Of a stretch of 64,000 nucleotides of DNA, positions 11,710 through 22,089 are shown one piece after another. The stretch is from Paracyclopina nana (taxonomy: Eukaryota; Arthropoda; Copepoda; Cyclopoida; Cyclopettidae). The DNA is taken from assembly GCA_019096065.1 (NCBI GenBank), contig JAGUCH010000007.1, positions 3,990,501-4,054,500 on the forward strand. Reading direction: 5' to 3'. Below the pieces are notes generated by a model. The model was not told the origin of the DNA. It ran no database searches and was given only the letters and a program-made list of their open reading frames with translations. How positions within the stretch are numbered: position 1 is the stretch's first letter; each line of letters starts with the position of its first letter. The position numbers and the translations under genes are program-made.

Positions 11710-11923
11710 AACTGGCTCAACGAGGAACAATTCGCATCCTCTATAGGAACAAGTTTCCTTTACCTGGGAATAACAGCAACTGGATTTGATCCGTAGACGC
11801 GCGCTCCATTGTTTCAGTACAGCGGAATTGACTGCTAAATAAAAATCAGTGTGAGCGCAACTGCGCAACTGAGCTAAATAAATCAATTAAATCTTGCGTC
11901 AACTGAGAGGAGTGTAATTTATT

Positions 11924-14203
11924 ATGATGTTGGCCACCGGGTGGTTTGTGAAACGCGGCCTGACAGCCTTCGAGCGGCCACTGCGGAGGCTAAAGGCCAC
12001 ATCGACAGCTTCACTGCCCAAGTTGGGCTCATTGGAGCCCAAGCTCATGTCCCATGAAGACCTCTATCAATTGAGCGTTTCCAAGGTGATCAAGTTGTTC
12101 GATTAATAGGAACATTTCCGTGTAAGTTCACGCAACTTTTGATGCAGCCACATGAATTTTGGGGCCACATTGCAGCCTCTACTCTGGAGTGGAACCAGCC
12201 TTTTACCCAAGTCATGAACTGTGACATGACATCTGGAGTTTTCAGATGGTTTGCTGATGGAAAGCTCAACGCTTCAGGTAGGCTACATTTGATTTCATTG
12301 ATAAGGTTTACATGCTTCGTCCTTTCTATAGTAAATTGCATTGATAGACATGCCAAGAGCAATCCTCATAAAACTGCTCTTATATGGGAGCAAGACGAGC
12401 CTGGCCAAGAAGTGAAACTGTCTTACCAAGAGCTATCGGTTATGACTAATAAGATAGCAAGTGTGCTGAGAAATCATGGAGTCAAAAAAGGTGACATTGT
12501 TGCCATTTACATGCCAGTCTCGCCCATGGCTGTGGCATCAATGTTAGCCTGCACGAGAATCGGAGCCATACATTCAGTAATCTTCGCTGGCTTTTCCTCC
12601 AAAGCAATCTCTTCAAGAATTCAAGATATGAATGCTGTGGCTGTCATCACTGCAAATGAGGGACTCCGCGGTGGAAAAAAGATACCCTTGAGAGGAACTT
12701 TGGCTGATGCTCTAACGGAAAACCAATGTCCTACCATAAAAAATGTGTTTGTCATGAAGAGAACCGACAATTTGGATTGCTTGCAGTCAACTGATGTTAT
12801 TCTGGACGAAGCTCTAGAGAGTGCTAGTTCAGTTTGTGAGCCTGAGCCAATGGACTCTGAGGACCCACTTTTTATACTTTACACCTCAGGCAGCACCGGA
12901 AAGCCCAAAGGACTAGTTCATTCCACTGGAGGCTACCTTACATATGCAGGATTCACTCAGAAACAAGCATTTAGCTATTTTGACAACAGCGACATATTTG
13001 GATGCGTTGCTGACATTGGTTGGATCACAGGTAAATTAATGATCGAGGGTCTTTATGTTAGTGCTACTAAATATCTATCTTTCTAAGGACATACGTATGT
13101 TGTTTATGGAACGCTTATGAATGGAGGAACTTCAGTTCTGTTTGAGAGCACTCCAACTTACCCAGATCCAGGAAGGTATTGGGAAACTGTGCAGAGACTG
13201 AAGATTAACCAGTTTTACGGAGCGCCAACAGCCATCCGATTACTCATCAAATATGGAGATGAATGGGTGAAAAAGTACGACCGATCATCTTTGAAAACCT
13301 TGGGCTCTGTTGGTGAACCCTTAAATCACGAGGCCTGGCATTGGTTTCACAAACTGGTGGGCGAAGGGAGATGTGACCTAGTGGACACCTGGTGGCAAAC
13401 TGAAACTGGAGGCATTGCAATTGCACCCAGACCCTCACCACAAGGAGCAGAAATCATTGCTGCCAAGCCAATGAGGCCCATGTTTGGAATTCAACCAGTT
13501 TTGCTAGATGATGGAGGTCGTGAAATTCTTGGCAATGACAAATCAGGAGCCTTGTGCTTGAAAACTCCATGGCCTGGCATAGCTAGGACTGTCTATGGAG
13601 ACCACGAGCGATACAGGCAAACTTATTTCACAACGTTTCCAGGGTATTACTTTACAGGGGATGGCGCGCACAGAGATGAGAAGGGATACTACCAAATCAC
13701 TGGACGAGTTGATGATGTCATAAACGTTACTGGCCATAGACTTGGCACTGCCGAAGTTGAGGATGTGCTCGTAAATGTCAAATTTTAATTTTCCCCTTGA
13801 ACTCCTTAATATGGTTGGCTTTTTTGGTTAGGATGAGCACCCACTGGTGGCAGAAGCTGCAGTTGTTGGATATCCACATGAAGTGAAAGGAGAGAGCGTG
13901 TATGCTTACATTGTACTTAAAGAGACTGGTGGTAATATAACAAATGAGGAGCAAGATACTCTTATTGCCGAGCTGAAGGCGTCAGTGAAGAAGAATATTT
14001 CTGGCTTTGCCGTACCAGAAAAACTGCAAATCTGCTCAGGTTTACCCAAGACTCGATCTGGCAAAATCATGCGAAGAATTTTGCGCAAAGTTGCAGCAGA
14101 TCAACCAGATGACTTGGGCGATGTGAGCACTTTGGCTGATCCGTCAATTGTTCAGGAAATCGTAACAAATCACCAAAAGCTAAATACTTCAAAGAACAGT
14201 TAA
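11924..14203 (+). CDS. ACSS: Acetyl-CoA synthetase (AMP-forming), probably mitochondrial
   Basis: Five exons, 11924-12085, 12148-12277, 12332-13030, 13088-13770 and 13832-14203, all in phase, giving 681 residues. The enzyme activates acetate with ATP to acetyl-AMP and then to acetyl-CoA. Visible ANL-superfamily motifs include the P-loop-like [14 protein letters not shown] (A3), GSVGEP (A4), [10 protein letters not shown] (A5), [16 protein letters not shown] (A7), the hinge [18 protein letters not shown] (A8), and TRSGKIMRR with the catalytic Lys near the C terminus. The N-terminal about 35 residues are rich in Arg, Lys, Leu and Thr with no acid before position 17, which suggests a mitochondrial form like ACSS1; this is inference. 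It lies 214 bp downstream of arginase on the same strand. AATAAA lies at 14274-14279, 71 bp past the stop. Confidence 0.95.
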
Positions 14204-14343
14204 GAGTGCTACCAAAACCTCGACTAACTTTTTTTGCATTCTTAAATTAAGGGATTAAGTATCATCAACAAAAAATAAATAAATTATATAGACATGTTAC
14301 CTTATTTAAAGTATTTCGTATGAGCTATGCAGAAGGTATATAA

Positions 14344-15006
14344 GCCAAACCGATAATCCACTTTTACGCGATCCACTTTTCCCCAATCAACTTTTCAGCG
14401 ATCCACTTTTTCGCGACCAGTTTTTTGCGATCCACTTTACGGCGATGTTTTTCTATTTGTATGATTTATCTTTCATTTTGATTTTTTCACGGCAGAAGGC
14501 TTAGTGGTCACAGTGAATCAAAAAGATTTGACACGAACGATAAAATGCATCAAATTTTCGGCTTCTAAAGCCCGGTTCACCAACCTCAATTTCACAATAC
14601 AATTTCAAAGGAAAAAATGTAAAAAAGTTGTTTCGTCCATTCTCAAATTGGCAAATTAACAGCGTAATTTTGCCCAAAATTACTCCACATGATTCAAATT
14701 TGGAGCAGAAAAATTAATTTTTGGGCAAATGTTGATATTGGCAAATTCAGTAGAACAGCACTTAAGCACAATTTGAGCAAAAATTGAATCTTCCACAACT
14801 TTCTATTTCCAAATAGTGAAACTAGGTTTGTCAACCCTCATTACCAATCAATAAGGCCAATGTTGCACCAAGTAGGAAGGCCTCACATCACTACTTTGAG
14901 CAGATAGCGGTTAAGTTGATCGCGGAAAGGTTACCGCTGAAAAGTGGATCGTGGAAATGTGGATCGCGAAAAAACGGCTCGCGGAAAAGTGGATTCTCAG
15001 TTTGGC
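14344..15006. mobile_element. 663-bp non-autonomous element with long TIRs built from GATCCACTTTT units
   Basis: Left end GCCAAACCGATAATCCACTT, right end the inverse with few mismatches (AAGTGGATTCTCAGTTTGGC). Both ends carry about 80-100 bp of subterminal repeats of a GATCCACTTTTnnGC unit, on opposite strands. There is no coding capacity. I could not identify a convincing target site duplication, so the superfamily is open. The interior (about 14560-14840) has diverged similarity to about 62690-62975. Confidence 0.6.
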
Positions 15007-15472
15007 AGTACATTCAGTAATGTAGACATCCCAATAACCCAATCGGGGTTGCCCAAATAAGTGAGATCGTAGCACAAAAAAAGCAAAAATAAAACAATTT
15101 GATATGGCTGCTGTAACTAGACCTGGTAAAGGCACAAAAAGTGAAACATGCTGTCGTGCTTCTAAAAGTTGCTTGGCAGGTTTGAAAAACATCGTAAATC
15201 TGATGGATTCCTTCTACCTGCACTAGCAGGACGACAATTTCATAAGAAGATGGCGCCACAATTTGCTCTTTGCTGCCGTAGTTATTCAATTTGCTAAAAA
15301 TTGATAATTGAGGGCATTTATAAGCTCCTAATGAAAGACTCATTATATTTCACGGCTTTCATTTAGTTAAATGCGTATGCTTCCATGAACCAATATCTAC
15401 ATCATTGCAAATTTCAATGAGTTGGTTCAACGTAGTAGCTTAAACAAGTATATAATTCAAGAGTCCATTTTG
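15007..15472. other. Intergenic, no gene seen
   Basis: AT-rich DNA between two transposable elements. The frames present are short, low in coding character and show no splice support. Confidence 0.45.
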
Positions 15473-16261
15473 CAGTGATGGAACGAGCCGGAAATTTTCA
15501 GCTTGATCAAGCTTCAAGCTTTTTGAAAAGTGTTCGAGCGATCCCAAGCTTTTGAAAATTATTATCAAGCTTTTTCAAGCTCAAAATTTCACATTTCAAG
15601 CTTTTTTCAAGCTTTTCACTTTTTTAGAATTTTTACATGAAAAATGGTGATTAGTCACCAGATTTGACAAAATTACCCAAAAAGCGCAAATAATGTAACA
15701 ATACTGTCCTGATGACGAGTCCATATAGGGTTTTTCGCTCATGAGTAGTCAAATGAAAGATCACCGAGTGGCGAAGCCACGAGTGATCTGGAATTTTACT
15801 TTCCATAATTTTACGCAAATCGTATATATATGTAAACTAATTATAAAACAGGCTTACAAAATATCTGAGCTCATTTTGCAAAGTAAAAATCTCGTAGCAT
15901 TACTTGGCTCTCGCAAGCTCGAGCCCGCAAAAATGCCACTCGATTTTTCCTTTACAAAATTTGCTCAGCTACTTTATTAGCTTGTTTTATAAATTTTTTA
16001 CATATATAAATAGATAAACTTAGATTTAAGTTCTCCCCCAAGTATTAGTTAATTTTAAAATCAGCCCTTTTTGTTTGGATTAAAAATGGATTAGGTTTTT
16101 TTTTGGGTGTCAAGCTTTTTCAAGCTTTGCGTTTTTGGGTTTCAAGCTTTTTCAAGCTTTTCAAAATTTGGTTCGAGCGATCCCAAGCTTTTTGCTTATG
16201 TAGCTCAAGCTGGGTTTCAGCTTCAAGCTTTCAAGCCAAGCTGAAACTCGTTCCATCACTA
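15473..16261. mobile_element. hAT-type MITE, copy 1 (789 bp)
   Basis: Terminal inverted repeats CAGTGATGGAACGAG / CTCGTTCCATCACTA, flanked on both sides by the 8-bp direct repeat CCATTTTG. An 8-bp target duplication and a YAGTG end are hallmarks of the hAT superfamily. The interior is packed with repeats of an AAGCTT-containing unit (TCAAGCTTTTTCAAGCTT-like) on both strands. No transposase frame. Confidence 0.85.
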
Positions 16262-16394
16262 CCATTTTGTACCAGTTCTCAAGTAAAAGCAGTATATGTC
16301 TATACATTTCTATTGAAGTTAGTAATAGTTGTTCAATAATCCCAGACGAACTTTCTGCATGGAAGTCAAAACTAAGAGGGATGTTACTTGAGTC

Positions 16395-16865
16395 TCGAAA
16401 TGGAACGAGCCGGAAATGTTCAGCTTGGTCAAGCTTCAAGTTTTTTAATGAGTTCGAGCGATCCCAAGCTTTTAAAAATTATTATCAAGCTACTTCAAGC
16501 TCTTTCACATTTCAAGCTTTTTTCAAGCTTTTCACTTTTTTAGTATTTTGACATAAAAATGGCGATTAGTGACTAGATTTGACAAAATTATCCAAAAAGC
16601 GCAAATAAACACAGAAATAACTTTAACTTTGATTGAGTACTTCGATCCCTCAAATATTTGCTAATTTTAAAAAAACTTTTTTGTTTAGATTAAAAATGGA
16701 TAAAGTTTTGAAATTTTTTGGTGTCAAGCTTTTTCAAGCTTTGCATTTTTTGGGTTCAAGCTTTTCAAAATTTGGTTCGAGCGATCCCAAGCTTTTTGCT
16801 TATGTAGCTCAAGCGGGGTTTAAGCTTCAAGCTTTCAAGCCAAGCTGAAACTCGTTCCTTCACTA
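16395..16865. mobile_element. hAT-type MITE, copy 2 (about 471 bp, degraded left end)
   Basis: Same family as the copy 130 bp upstream: shares GGAACGAGCCGGAAAT at the left, AAGCTT-rich arms, and CTCGTTCCTTCACTA at the right. The outer bases of the left TIR are changed and I find no matching target duplication, so this copy is older or was rearranged. Confidence 0.7.
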
Positions 16866-17017
16866 TTAATAGTAATAATTTGTTAATTTGCTTTTTGTTT
16901 TTGAAGTCGGCAAATGAAACCGCAGCCCGCTCTGCTTTGCGGGTACTTTCACCTTACCATGCCTGCTTGTAGTCTACCGACTCTACGTACCCTAAAACGG
17001 CGTTTCCGCGAGCTCAT

Positions 17018-17225
17018 GTCGCGCCACAGCTAGCTGGAGTTCATTCTCTGTGCTCCTTGGGGAAAGCTAGAAAGTACCCAAAAAGTTGCCCTTTAGAGAG
17101 GCAAACGATGCGATGGGGGCAAATATCCGGGTTTGACATACTCGACTAAAGGGCAATATTTTGGGTACTTTCTAGCTTTGCCCCGAGGAGCACAGAGTAC
17201 GTACTTCAGCTAGCTGTGGCGCGAC
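17018..17225. repeat. Foldback element with about 80-bp arms
   Basis: Left arm 17018-17096 begins GTCGCGCCACAGCTAGCTG; right arm 17146-17225 is its reverse complement with a few mismatches; the spacer is about 49 bp. Long, near-perfect arms suggest a foldback transposon or MITE. The giant retroelement begins 17 bp further on. No coding capacity. Confidence 0.75.
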
Positions 17226-17242
17226 GCACTTCTGCTAGATTT

Positions 17243-18170
17243 TGATGGGCAATAAGTACATCATGTCTCTGGTGCACGTTAAGATCAGAATAGGACTTGA
17301 TTGGACCCCTCCAGTGGAACCTGTGGAAACCGTGGAACCCGTGGAGCCACCAGAAGTCCGGAAGGTTGCCCATTCACCGCTACATCACTACCTCAAAATC
17401 ACAAAACCTCCTTACTCAAAAACACCTTTTTCATCTCCTCCAACTCTCTGATTTATTGCTGCTGCTGCTGCTACTACCTATACGATTGAGCCTAACCTAT
17501 GGCAATTCACCTGACCTTGAGTGGAGAAGTTGCTAACCATTGTGTGGAGGAGTTGCTAGCTGCTACATAGAGAGGACCTGCAGCTGCATGATAACGGAGA
17601 GAAGCAGATGGAAGCTGATGGAACTTGCTGCAATGCACCGAGTGGAGAAGAAGGAGAAGACTCGGGGAGTTCGATGGGGGACTTCAGAGAAGCAAGACAT
17701 GGACCAAGTGCACATGGCCCATTGAGTGAGCTCTGCCCTGCTATTGTCCCACCAAAGTTCTCCAAAGTGTGCTGAGGCATGAAGAAGATGGCCACAAGAA
17801 TATTTACTGCAGTACTTATTTCTTTGTATTTGCTGCCATTAATTTGTGTGGTGTTAAAAGCTGAGTGAATAAGACAACCTTGTTTGACTTTGTTCGACCA
17901 TAACTTGTATAGAGGTTTCCTGGGCAGTTATGCATCCTAGTCTGAGGCTGTTGAGGCCGTTGAGGACATGGGTAGGAAGCCCAATCACTGGTCTACAGCA
18001 CTGAAGCTCGCCATGTGATGTATCTCGCCAGAGTTGGAGCACCGAGGCTGCGGCTTTGGGTCCAAGGCGGGTAGACATCCGGCCAGCACCCGGAGGCTGC
18101 GAACGGTACCGCGACCATGAAGCCGATGCTAACCATCCTAGGCTTCAGAGGGTGTGACCGTCGCACACCA
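17243..18170 (+). repeat. 5' LTR of the giant retroelement
   Basis: 928 bp, TGATGGGC...CACACCA. Compared with the 3' copy, the differences I noticed are one fewer GCT triplet near 17457-17475 and one C/T substitution near 17890. It contains short frames that recur in the 3' LTR; I treat these as LTR sequence, not genes. No clear TATA box seen. Confidence 0.93.
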
Positions 18171-18173
18171 TTT

Positions 18174-18191
18174 TGGAGGCCCCGGAGGGAT
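18174..18191 (+). other. Primer-binding site, probably tRNA-Thr
   Basis: TGGAGGCCCCGG begins 3 bp after the 5' LTR. Its complement ends GGGGCCTCCA, which equals the 3' end (with CCA) of animal tRNA-Thr(UGU) as I remember it. The match is exact over about the first 10 bases and weaker beyond. Confidence 0.6.
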
Positions 18192-19399
18192 TGAAGGCCA
18201 CTTTCTCTCCTAAAGGTTTGATGACCAAAAAACAATGAAGTCCCGGAAAATGTCTTGGTGTGGATCAGGATTCCTGCTCTGCGGCGCAGGTTGGGCCGCA
18301 CGCTGATTGCGATCAGGGTGTGTCTAATACAGTACAAAATCCCGAAGGCTGACGAGCCGATGGGGGTCACTCCGATGGCATTTGGGCCTATGTGGTGTGT
18401 AGGCTTTAGATTCCCTTAGACCCAAATTGCGCATTGATGCCGTTGGCGGGTTGGAACTGGCGCGCGGGGAGTGCAAGAAGGTACAGGCCGTGACGTACCA
18501 CCAGCCCGTTGATGATGTCTTCCATGGACCATTGTTATGATGATGGGCCTACACAAAGTAACAATGACACTGTCTTTCCCGGAGGTGAATGCATGCGTGC
18601 AGGCTCCGCATGGCATAGCTTGGAGTATGGGTGCCATGGCAGCCAGAAAGCCAGCCAAGGTGCAGGTTGCGACCTGAGCCTCTGTTGCCTATCCATTATG
18701 GGGCGAGTGAGCGCAAGAGTGTTGCGACACTAGTGGGTCTCGTCCGTGGGTTTGGCCACACAGATGGAAGAAGATGATGTAATCCATGACCCTGCTGTGG
18801 GTCAAAGAACCCCAAATAGGCCATGCATGGAGCCAGAGTGGGAGCCACAAAGGAATATGCGTGTTTGGGGACCCAAAAAACTGGCTAACCTTGGACAAGA
18901 TGCCGAGGGCACAGGGAAGGTTGGCCAGCCCGCAACTCGAGGAGGAGTGGGCAAAATTATTTTTCATTCACTGAGTCGACACTGGTTGGCGAAGTGGCAT
19001 ACCTTTTTTGCGTAAAAAGTTGATGCACCTTTGTTTCAGAGACCTCAGAAGAACTTAGAAAAACCCTACCACCTGTAGCACCAGTAGTGCTAAACCTTAA
19101 ACCTTTCTTTATAATACAATAAGTGAGTGTACCTGTGCGTGTGTGTGTGTGTGTTTTGTCTTGGCCGCTCATAGCCTTGACAAAAAATAAATAAACGAGC
19201 TTAGCAATTGCAACCTTTTTCTCTGTGTCACTTGACGCGGCGTAGTAATTAGGACAAGCTTCCCTGTGCTTTGAACAGCGTATAGCTTTTAATTCGGTAC
19301 TGCCGAATTTAGTACACACAGTAGTGTACTAAGACCAGAATATTGCGTGTGACTCCGTTGCACCCCTAAAAGATAAGAAATACTTCGTGTGACTCCGTC
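18192..19399 (+). other. Leader of the retroelement, no gene seen
   Basis: 1.2 kb between the primer-binding site and gag, with no convincing coding frame. A GTGTGTGT run lies at about 19136-19155. This is where an RNA packaging signal and a major splice donor would be expected; neither can be assigned from sequence alone. Confidence 0.5.
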
Positions 19400-20830
19400 A
19401 TGCTTTTTACAAGACAAGAAATGGCTAATCAGGATTCTAGGATCACTGGACCTACTCTGGTTGAGGAAGTTACGAAAGTAAAGGAGCGATTGTTAAATCA
19501 TCTTGGGATTAATGAGGACACTTTTCAAGGGTACCTATCCCAATGCACTCCAAATGGGAATAGCAGAGCTGAGTTGCAAAGGTTTATACCACACGTTGCT
19601 TACCCTGAAGCACTAGAGTTTGTCACAGTAACTCAAGCACAAGTAGCAGCTGTATGGGATAGGACTCAAATAGTACTTGTCCCTAGGGAGCCAATTAGAC
19701 CTTTGGATGACCATATTAAGACAATCATCGGGACTATGCCCCTTAAGGACCCAGTAGGCCAAGTTGTAAATGTGGTTAAATACATCGACGCGCTAGACCC
19801 TATTTCATTGACAAGCACTACATGTGCCTTGTTATGCATTTGTTTTGGCCTGGATGAGTTCTTAACTCGTATTGAGGAAAAGAAAACTACGCAGCGGATT
19901 CAAGAAGTTGATGGTAGCTTCCTGACTAGTGCAATGCCAGGAACGCATGAAATGGTTGCGACATTGATATCAAGGAATTGGCAAAAGATACGGACATTTG
20001 GAGATGGATTTGCTATTGTAGCAAGGCTTTACGGGCTACAAAGTGATTATTTCCTAAGGGAACCGCTTAACCTGAAACCACAGAAAAACCCAGGTCAGAG
20101 TGTACATTTTCCTGATAATGAGACGAGTAATGCCGCTCCCGATATGTCCTCGATAGCAAGCCCACCTGGGACTAACCATCATGAGTTCACTACAGGAGCT
20201 GACCTGGATGGCCAAAATAAGTCAGTCCTGACCTCGACTAAAATGAATCCTCGTGATTTGCATAACTTGACTAATTCAATCACGCTTCCTCCAATGGAAG
20301 TTGTACATAGAATGGTACAAAAGATGTTGTCAGGAGGCCATTTGAATATTCAGGAATTGAACACGGTAAAAGCTTACTACACGAAAATGCATGATGCAAG
20401 CACGGCAAATAAAATTATTGCCTCTGCACAAATCACGGCTAAGCACATGGTTGGGGCAAAAGTAGAGTCTATTTTCAGTAAGAATTTAGAAAGAACCTTA
20501 AGCATAGTAGATGCTGCGACGAAGGAAAGAATGGTGCCGGAAACTGACGTCATCTATGATGAGTCTGCTCCAATTTCAGAGAGGCTGAAGTTAATTAACA
20601 TTGATGAGATTAAGGATGTGGAATCAGCCAGACGAGTAATCCTTCAGATGGTTGACCCAAACTTATCCTCAGGAAAGAAAATGATTGAGATGCAGAAGCT
20701 CTTTAGTGTACTTAGCACGAGGGACGAGTTTACTTCTCTCCAAAAGCAAATATTGGCAGAAGGCTACTTAAAGACCCCTGAGATAAGTGTAGCCGCTGGA
20801 GTATCAGCTGACACTTCTAGGAGCATTTAG
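19400..20830 (+). CDS. Gag-like ORF A of the retroelement
   Basis: 476 codons ending in TAG. The sequence is largely helical with charged stretches, for example EEVTKVKERLLNHLGI near the N terminus. It contains no zinc knuckle and no membrane segment. By position (first frame after the leader) it should be the matrix and N-terminal part of Gag; I recognise no domain directly. The next frame (ORF B, from 20843) lies in the same reading frame, separated only by the TAG and four sense codons. Together they look like one Gag coding region interrupted by one stop, either a leaky stop or a true boundary. I describe the break only and propose no joined product. Confidence 0.7.
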   Translation: MLFTRQEMANQDSRITGPTLVEEVTKVKERLLNHLGINEDTFQGYLSQCTPNGNSRAELQRFIPHVAYPEALEFVTVTQAQVAAVWDRTQIVLVPREPIRPLDDHIKTIIGTMPLKDPVGQVVNVVKYIDALDPISLTSTTCALLCICFGLDEFLTRIEEKKTTQRIQEVDGSFLTSAMPGTHEMVATLISRNWQKIRTFGDGFAIVARLYGLQSDYFLREPLNLKPQKNPGQSVHFPDNETSNAAPDMSSIASPPGTNHHEFTTGADLDGQNKSVLTSTKMNPRDLHNLTNSITLPPMEVVHRMVQKMLSGGHLNIQELNTVKAYYTKMHDASTANKIIASAQITAKHMVGAKVESIFSKNLERTLSIVDAATKERMVPETDVIYDESAPISERLKLINIDEIKDVESARRVILQMVDPNLSSGKKMIEMQKLFSVLSTRDEFTSLQKQILAEGYLKTPEISVAAGVSADTSRSI

Positions 20831-20842
20831 GATCCGACCACC

Positions 20843-21610
20843 ATGAGAGGTTACATTGCTGTACCTACGAATGGTCATGTTAAGTATGCAAGCTCACAGT
20901 CAATGAAGGAGATTAGGCACAAATACACTAAAAAGTTTGACCTACATAGTTCCTCATTAACTGCTGAGAATATAATAAATTTTCTGGACTATATGGCAAA
21001 CGAGGCTGGCAGACAGCATTGGTCTCATGCAGCCTTGTTAACAGCTATGTGTGAGGCTTCATCCCAGAATACTAGTGAGTATTTCAAGGGGATGGCTGGA
21101 GAAGGAAAAGATGGTATGGAATTGCTATGGCAAGATATCTTTAATTACACGCAGTTTGTACGTAAAGAGGACCCATACTTCCTCATTCAGGAGATGATCC
21201 GGAAGCCTACTGAGTGCTTCACTGCCACACTTAAGTCAATCCTTCGACTACGAATGAAGATACATAGCACAACCATTGGAGATGGCGGAGATGCTCATGC
21301 AGTCTCTGAAGCCATCTCTGATGGTTTTGCACTTCTAAGACGTCATTGGCCTCAGAATTACCAGTCGTTAGTAAACAAATACAACGACTATCTGCTGAGA
21401 GCGAATATACCTGCTAGGAGTATGCACGCCTACAACATCATGATGAACCTAATTGGCAGTGACCTAGGTACTTATGTGCCAAGGGACCTGGATAGGGCTC
21501 ACAAAGAGGAGAGGCTGCCAATGGTACCCAATATGCGTGCCAAACCTAGAATTGCTATGGTTGAAGCTACTGAAGAAGAGGTGTTAGATAGTGCTAGCAC
21601 TACAGTATGA
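20843..21610 (+). CDS. Gag-like ORF B of the retroelement (capsid-like)
   Basis: 255 codons in the same frame as ORF A, directly after its TAG stop. The ATG has a strong start context (GACCACCATGA), so independent initiation is possible as well as readthrough. The protein is helix-rich with aromatic and Leu heptads (for example FLDYMANEAGRQHW, GFALLRRHWPQNYQSLVNKY), compatible with a capsid domain. This is inference from position and composition. It ends in TGA at 21608-21610, about 95 bp before the zinc-knuckle frame. Confidence 0.65.
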   Translation: MRGYIAVPTNGHVKYASSQSMKEIRHKYTKKFDLHSSSLTAENIINFLDYMANEAGRQHWSHAALLTAMCEASSQNTSEYFKGMAGEGKDGMELLWQDIFNYTQFVRKEDPYFLIQEMIRKPTECFTATLKSILRLRMKIHSTTIGDGGDAHAVSEAISDGFALLRRHWPQNYQSLVNKYNDYLLRANIPARSMHAYNIMMNLIGSDLGTYVPRDLDRAHKEERLPMVPNMRAKPRIAMVEATEEEVLDSASTTV

Positions 21611-21705
21611 AGCTCCGAAACTGCACACAGCGGGCTGCTCTGAAGTAGTAAATAAACCGGCCGAATTGGCTGTAGCACGGTTGCATTTTCGGTGCTGCAC
21701 CCTGT

Positions 21706-22089
21706 ATGTCGGCAGCCTCTGGCCGTAGTCAACGAAGTGCAAAAATAATAAATGAGCTACAAAGCGAGTTGGCCCGAGCAAACTTTGAATTAAGTAGGCA
21801 AGCTGTTGAAGTAGCTATGATGAAAGCTGAATCACCATCTGAGAAAATAAACAGGCTGGGAAAAACTTTTAACATAGATACGTCTAAGTTACCTGAAGGA
21901 AACCCTCTTCAGACCGGTGGGTGCTTGTTCTGCAACCAATTGCATTACGCTACACAGTGTTCGAATTACCCGAACACTAATCTGACCTCGATTAGAAACG
22001 ATGGCACATTGTGTTCATTGTGTAAAGGATTGCACCTTGAGTTTAGGGGAGAAACGTGTTGGAAGACGCGACCTGCTCGTAAACAATAA
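21706..22089 (+). CDS. Nucleocapsid-like ORF C with two zinc knuckles
   Basis: 127 codons in a different frame from ORFs A and B. The N-terminal half is helical; the C-terminal half holds CLFCNQLHYATQC (Cys-x2-Cys-x3-His-x4-Cys, a classical retroviral zinc knuckle) and CSLCKGLHLEFRGETC (Cys-x2-Cys-x3-His-x7-Cys). These knuckles bind genomic RNA. The stop TAA overlaps the ATG of pol as TAATG, so ribosomes ending here could restart on pol. The second knuckle has an unusually long last spacer. How this frame is reached from ORF B (reinitiation, frameshift or splicing) is not clear. Confidence 0.75.
   Translation: MSAASGRSQRSAKIINELQSELARANFELSRQAVEVAMMKAESPSEKINRLGKTFNIDTSKLPEGNPLQTGGCLFCNQLHYATQCSNYPNTNLTSIRNDGTLCSLCKGLHLEFRGETCWKTRPARKQ

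Noticed and set aside
6374-14203. Arginase and acetyl-CoA synthetase as an operon
   Set aside because: They are on the same strand 214 bp apart, but arginase has its own polyadenylation signal at its stop codon and there is no trans-splice evidence in sequence.
17301-17795. Open frames in the LTRs (both strands), repeated at 40021-40518
   Set aside because: They are duplicated only because the LTRs are duplicated, have low-complexity composition, and lack start context or family support.
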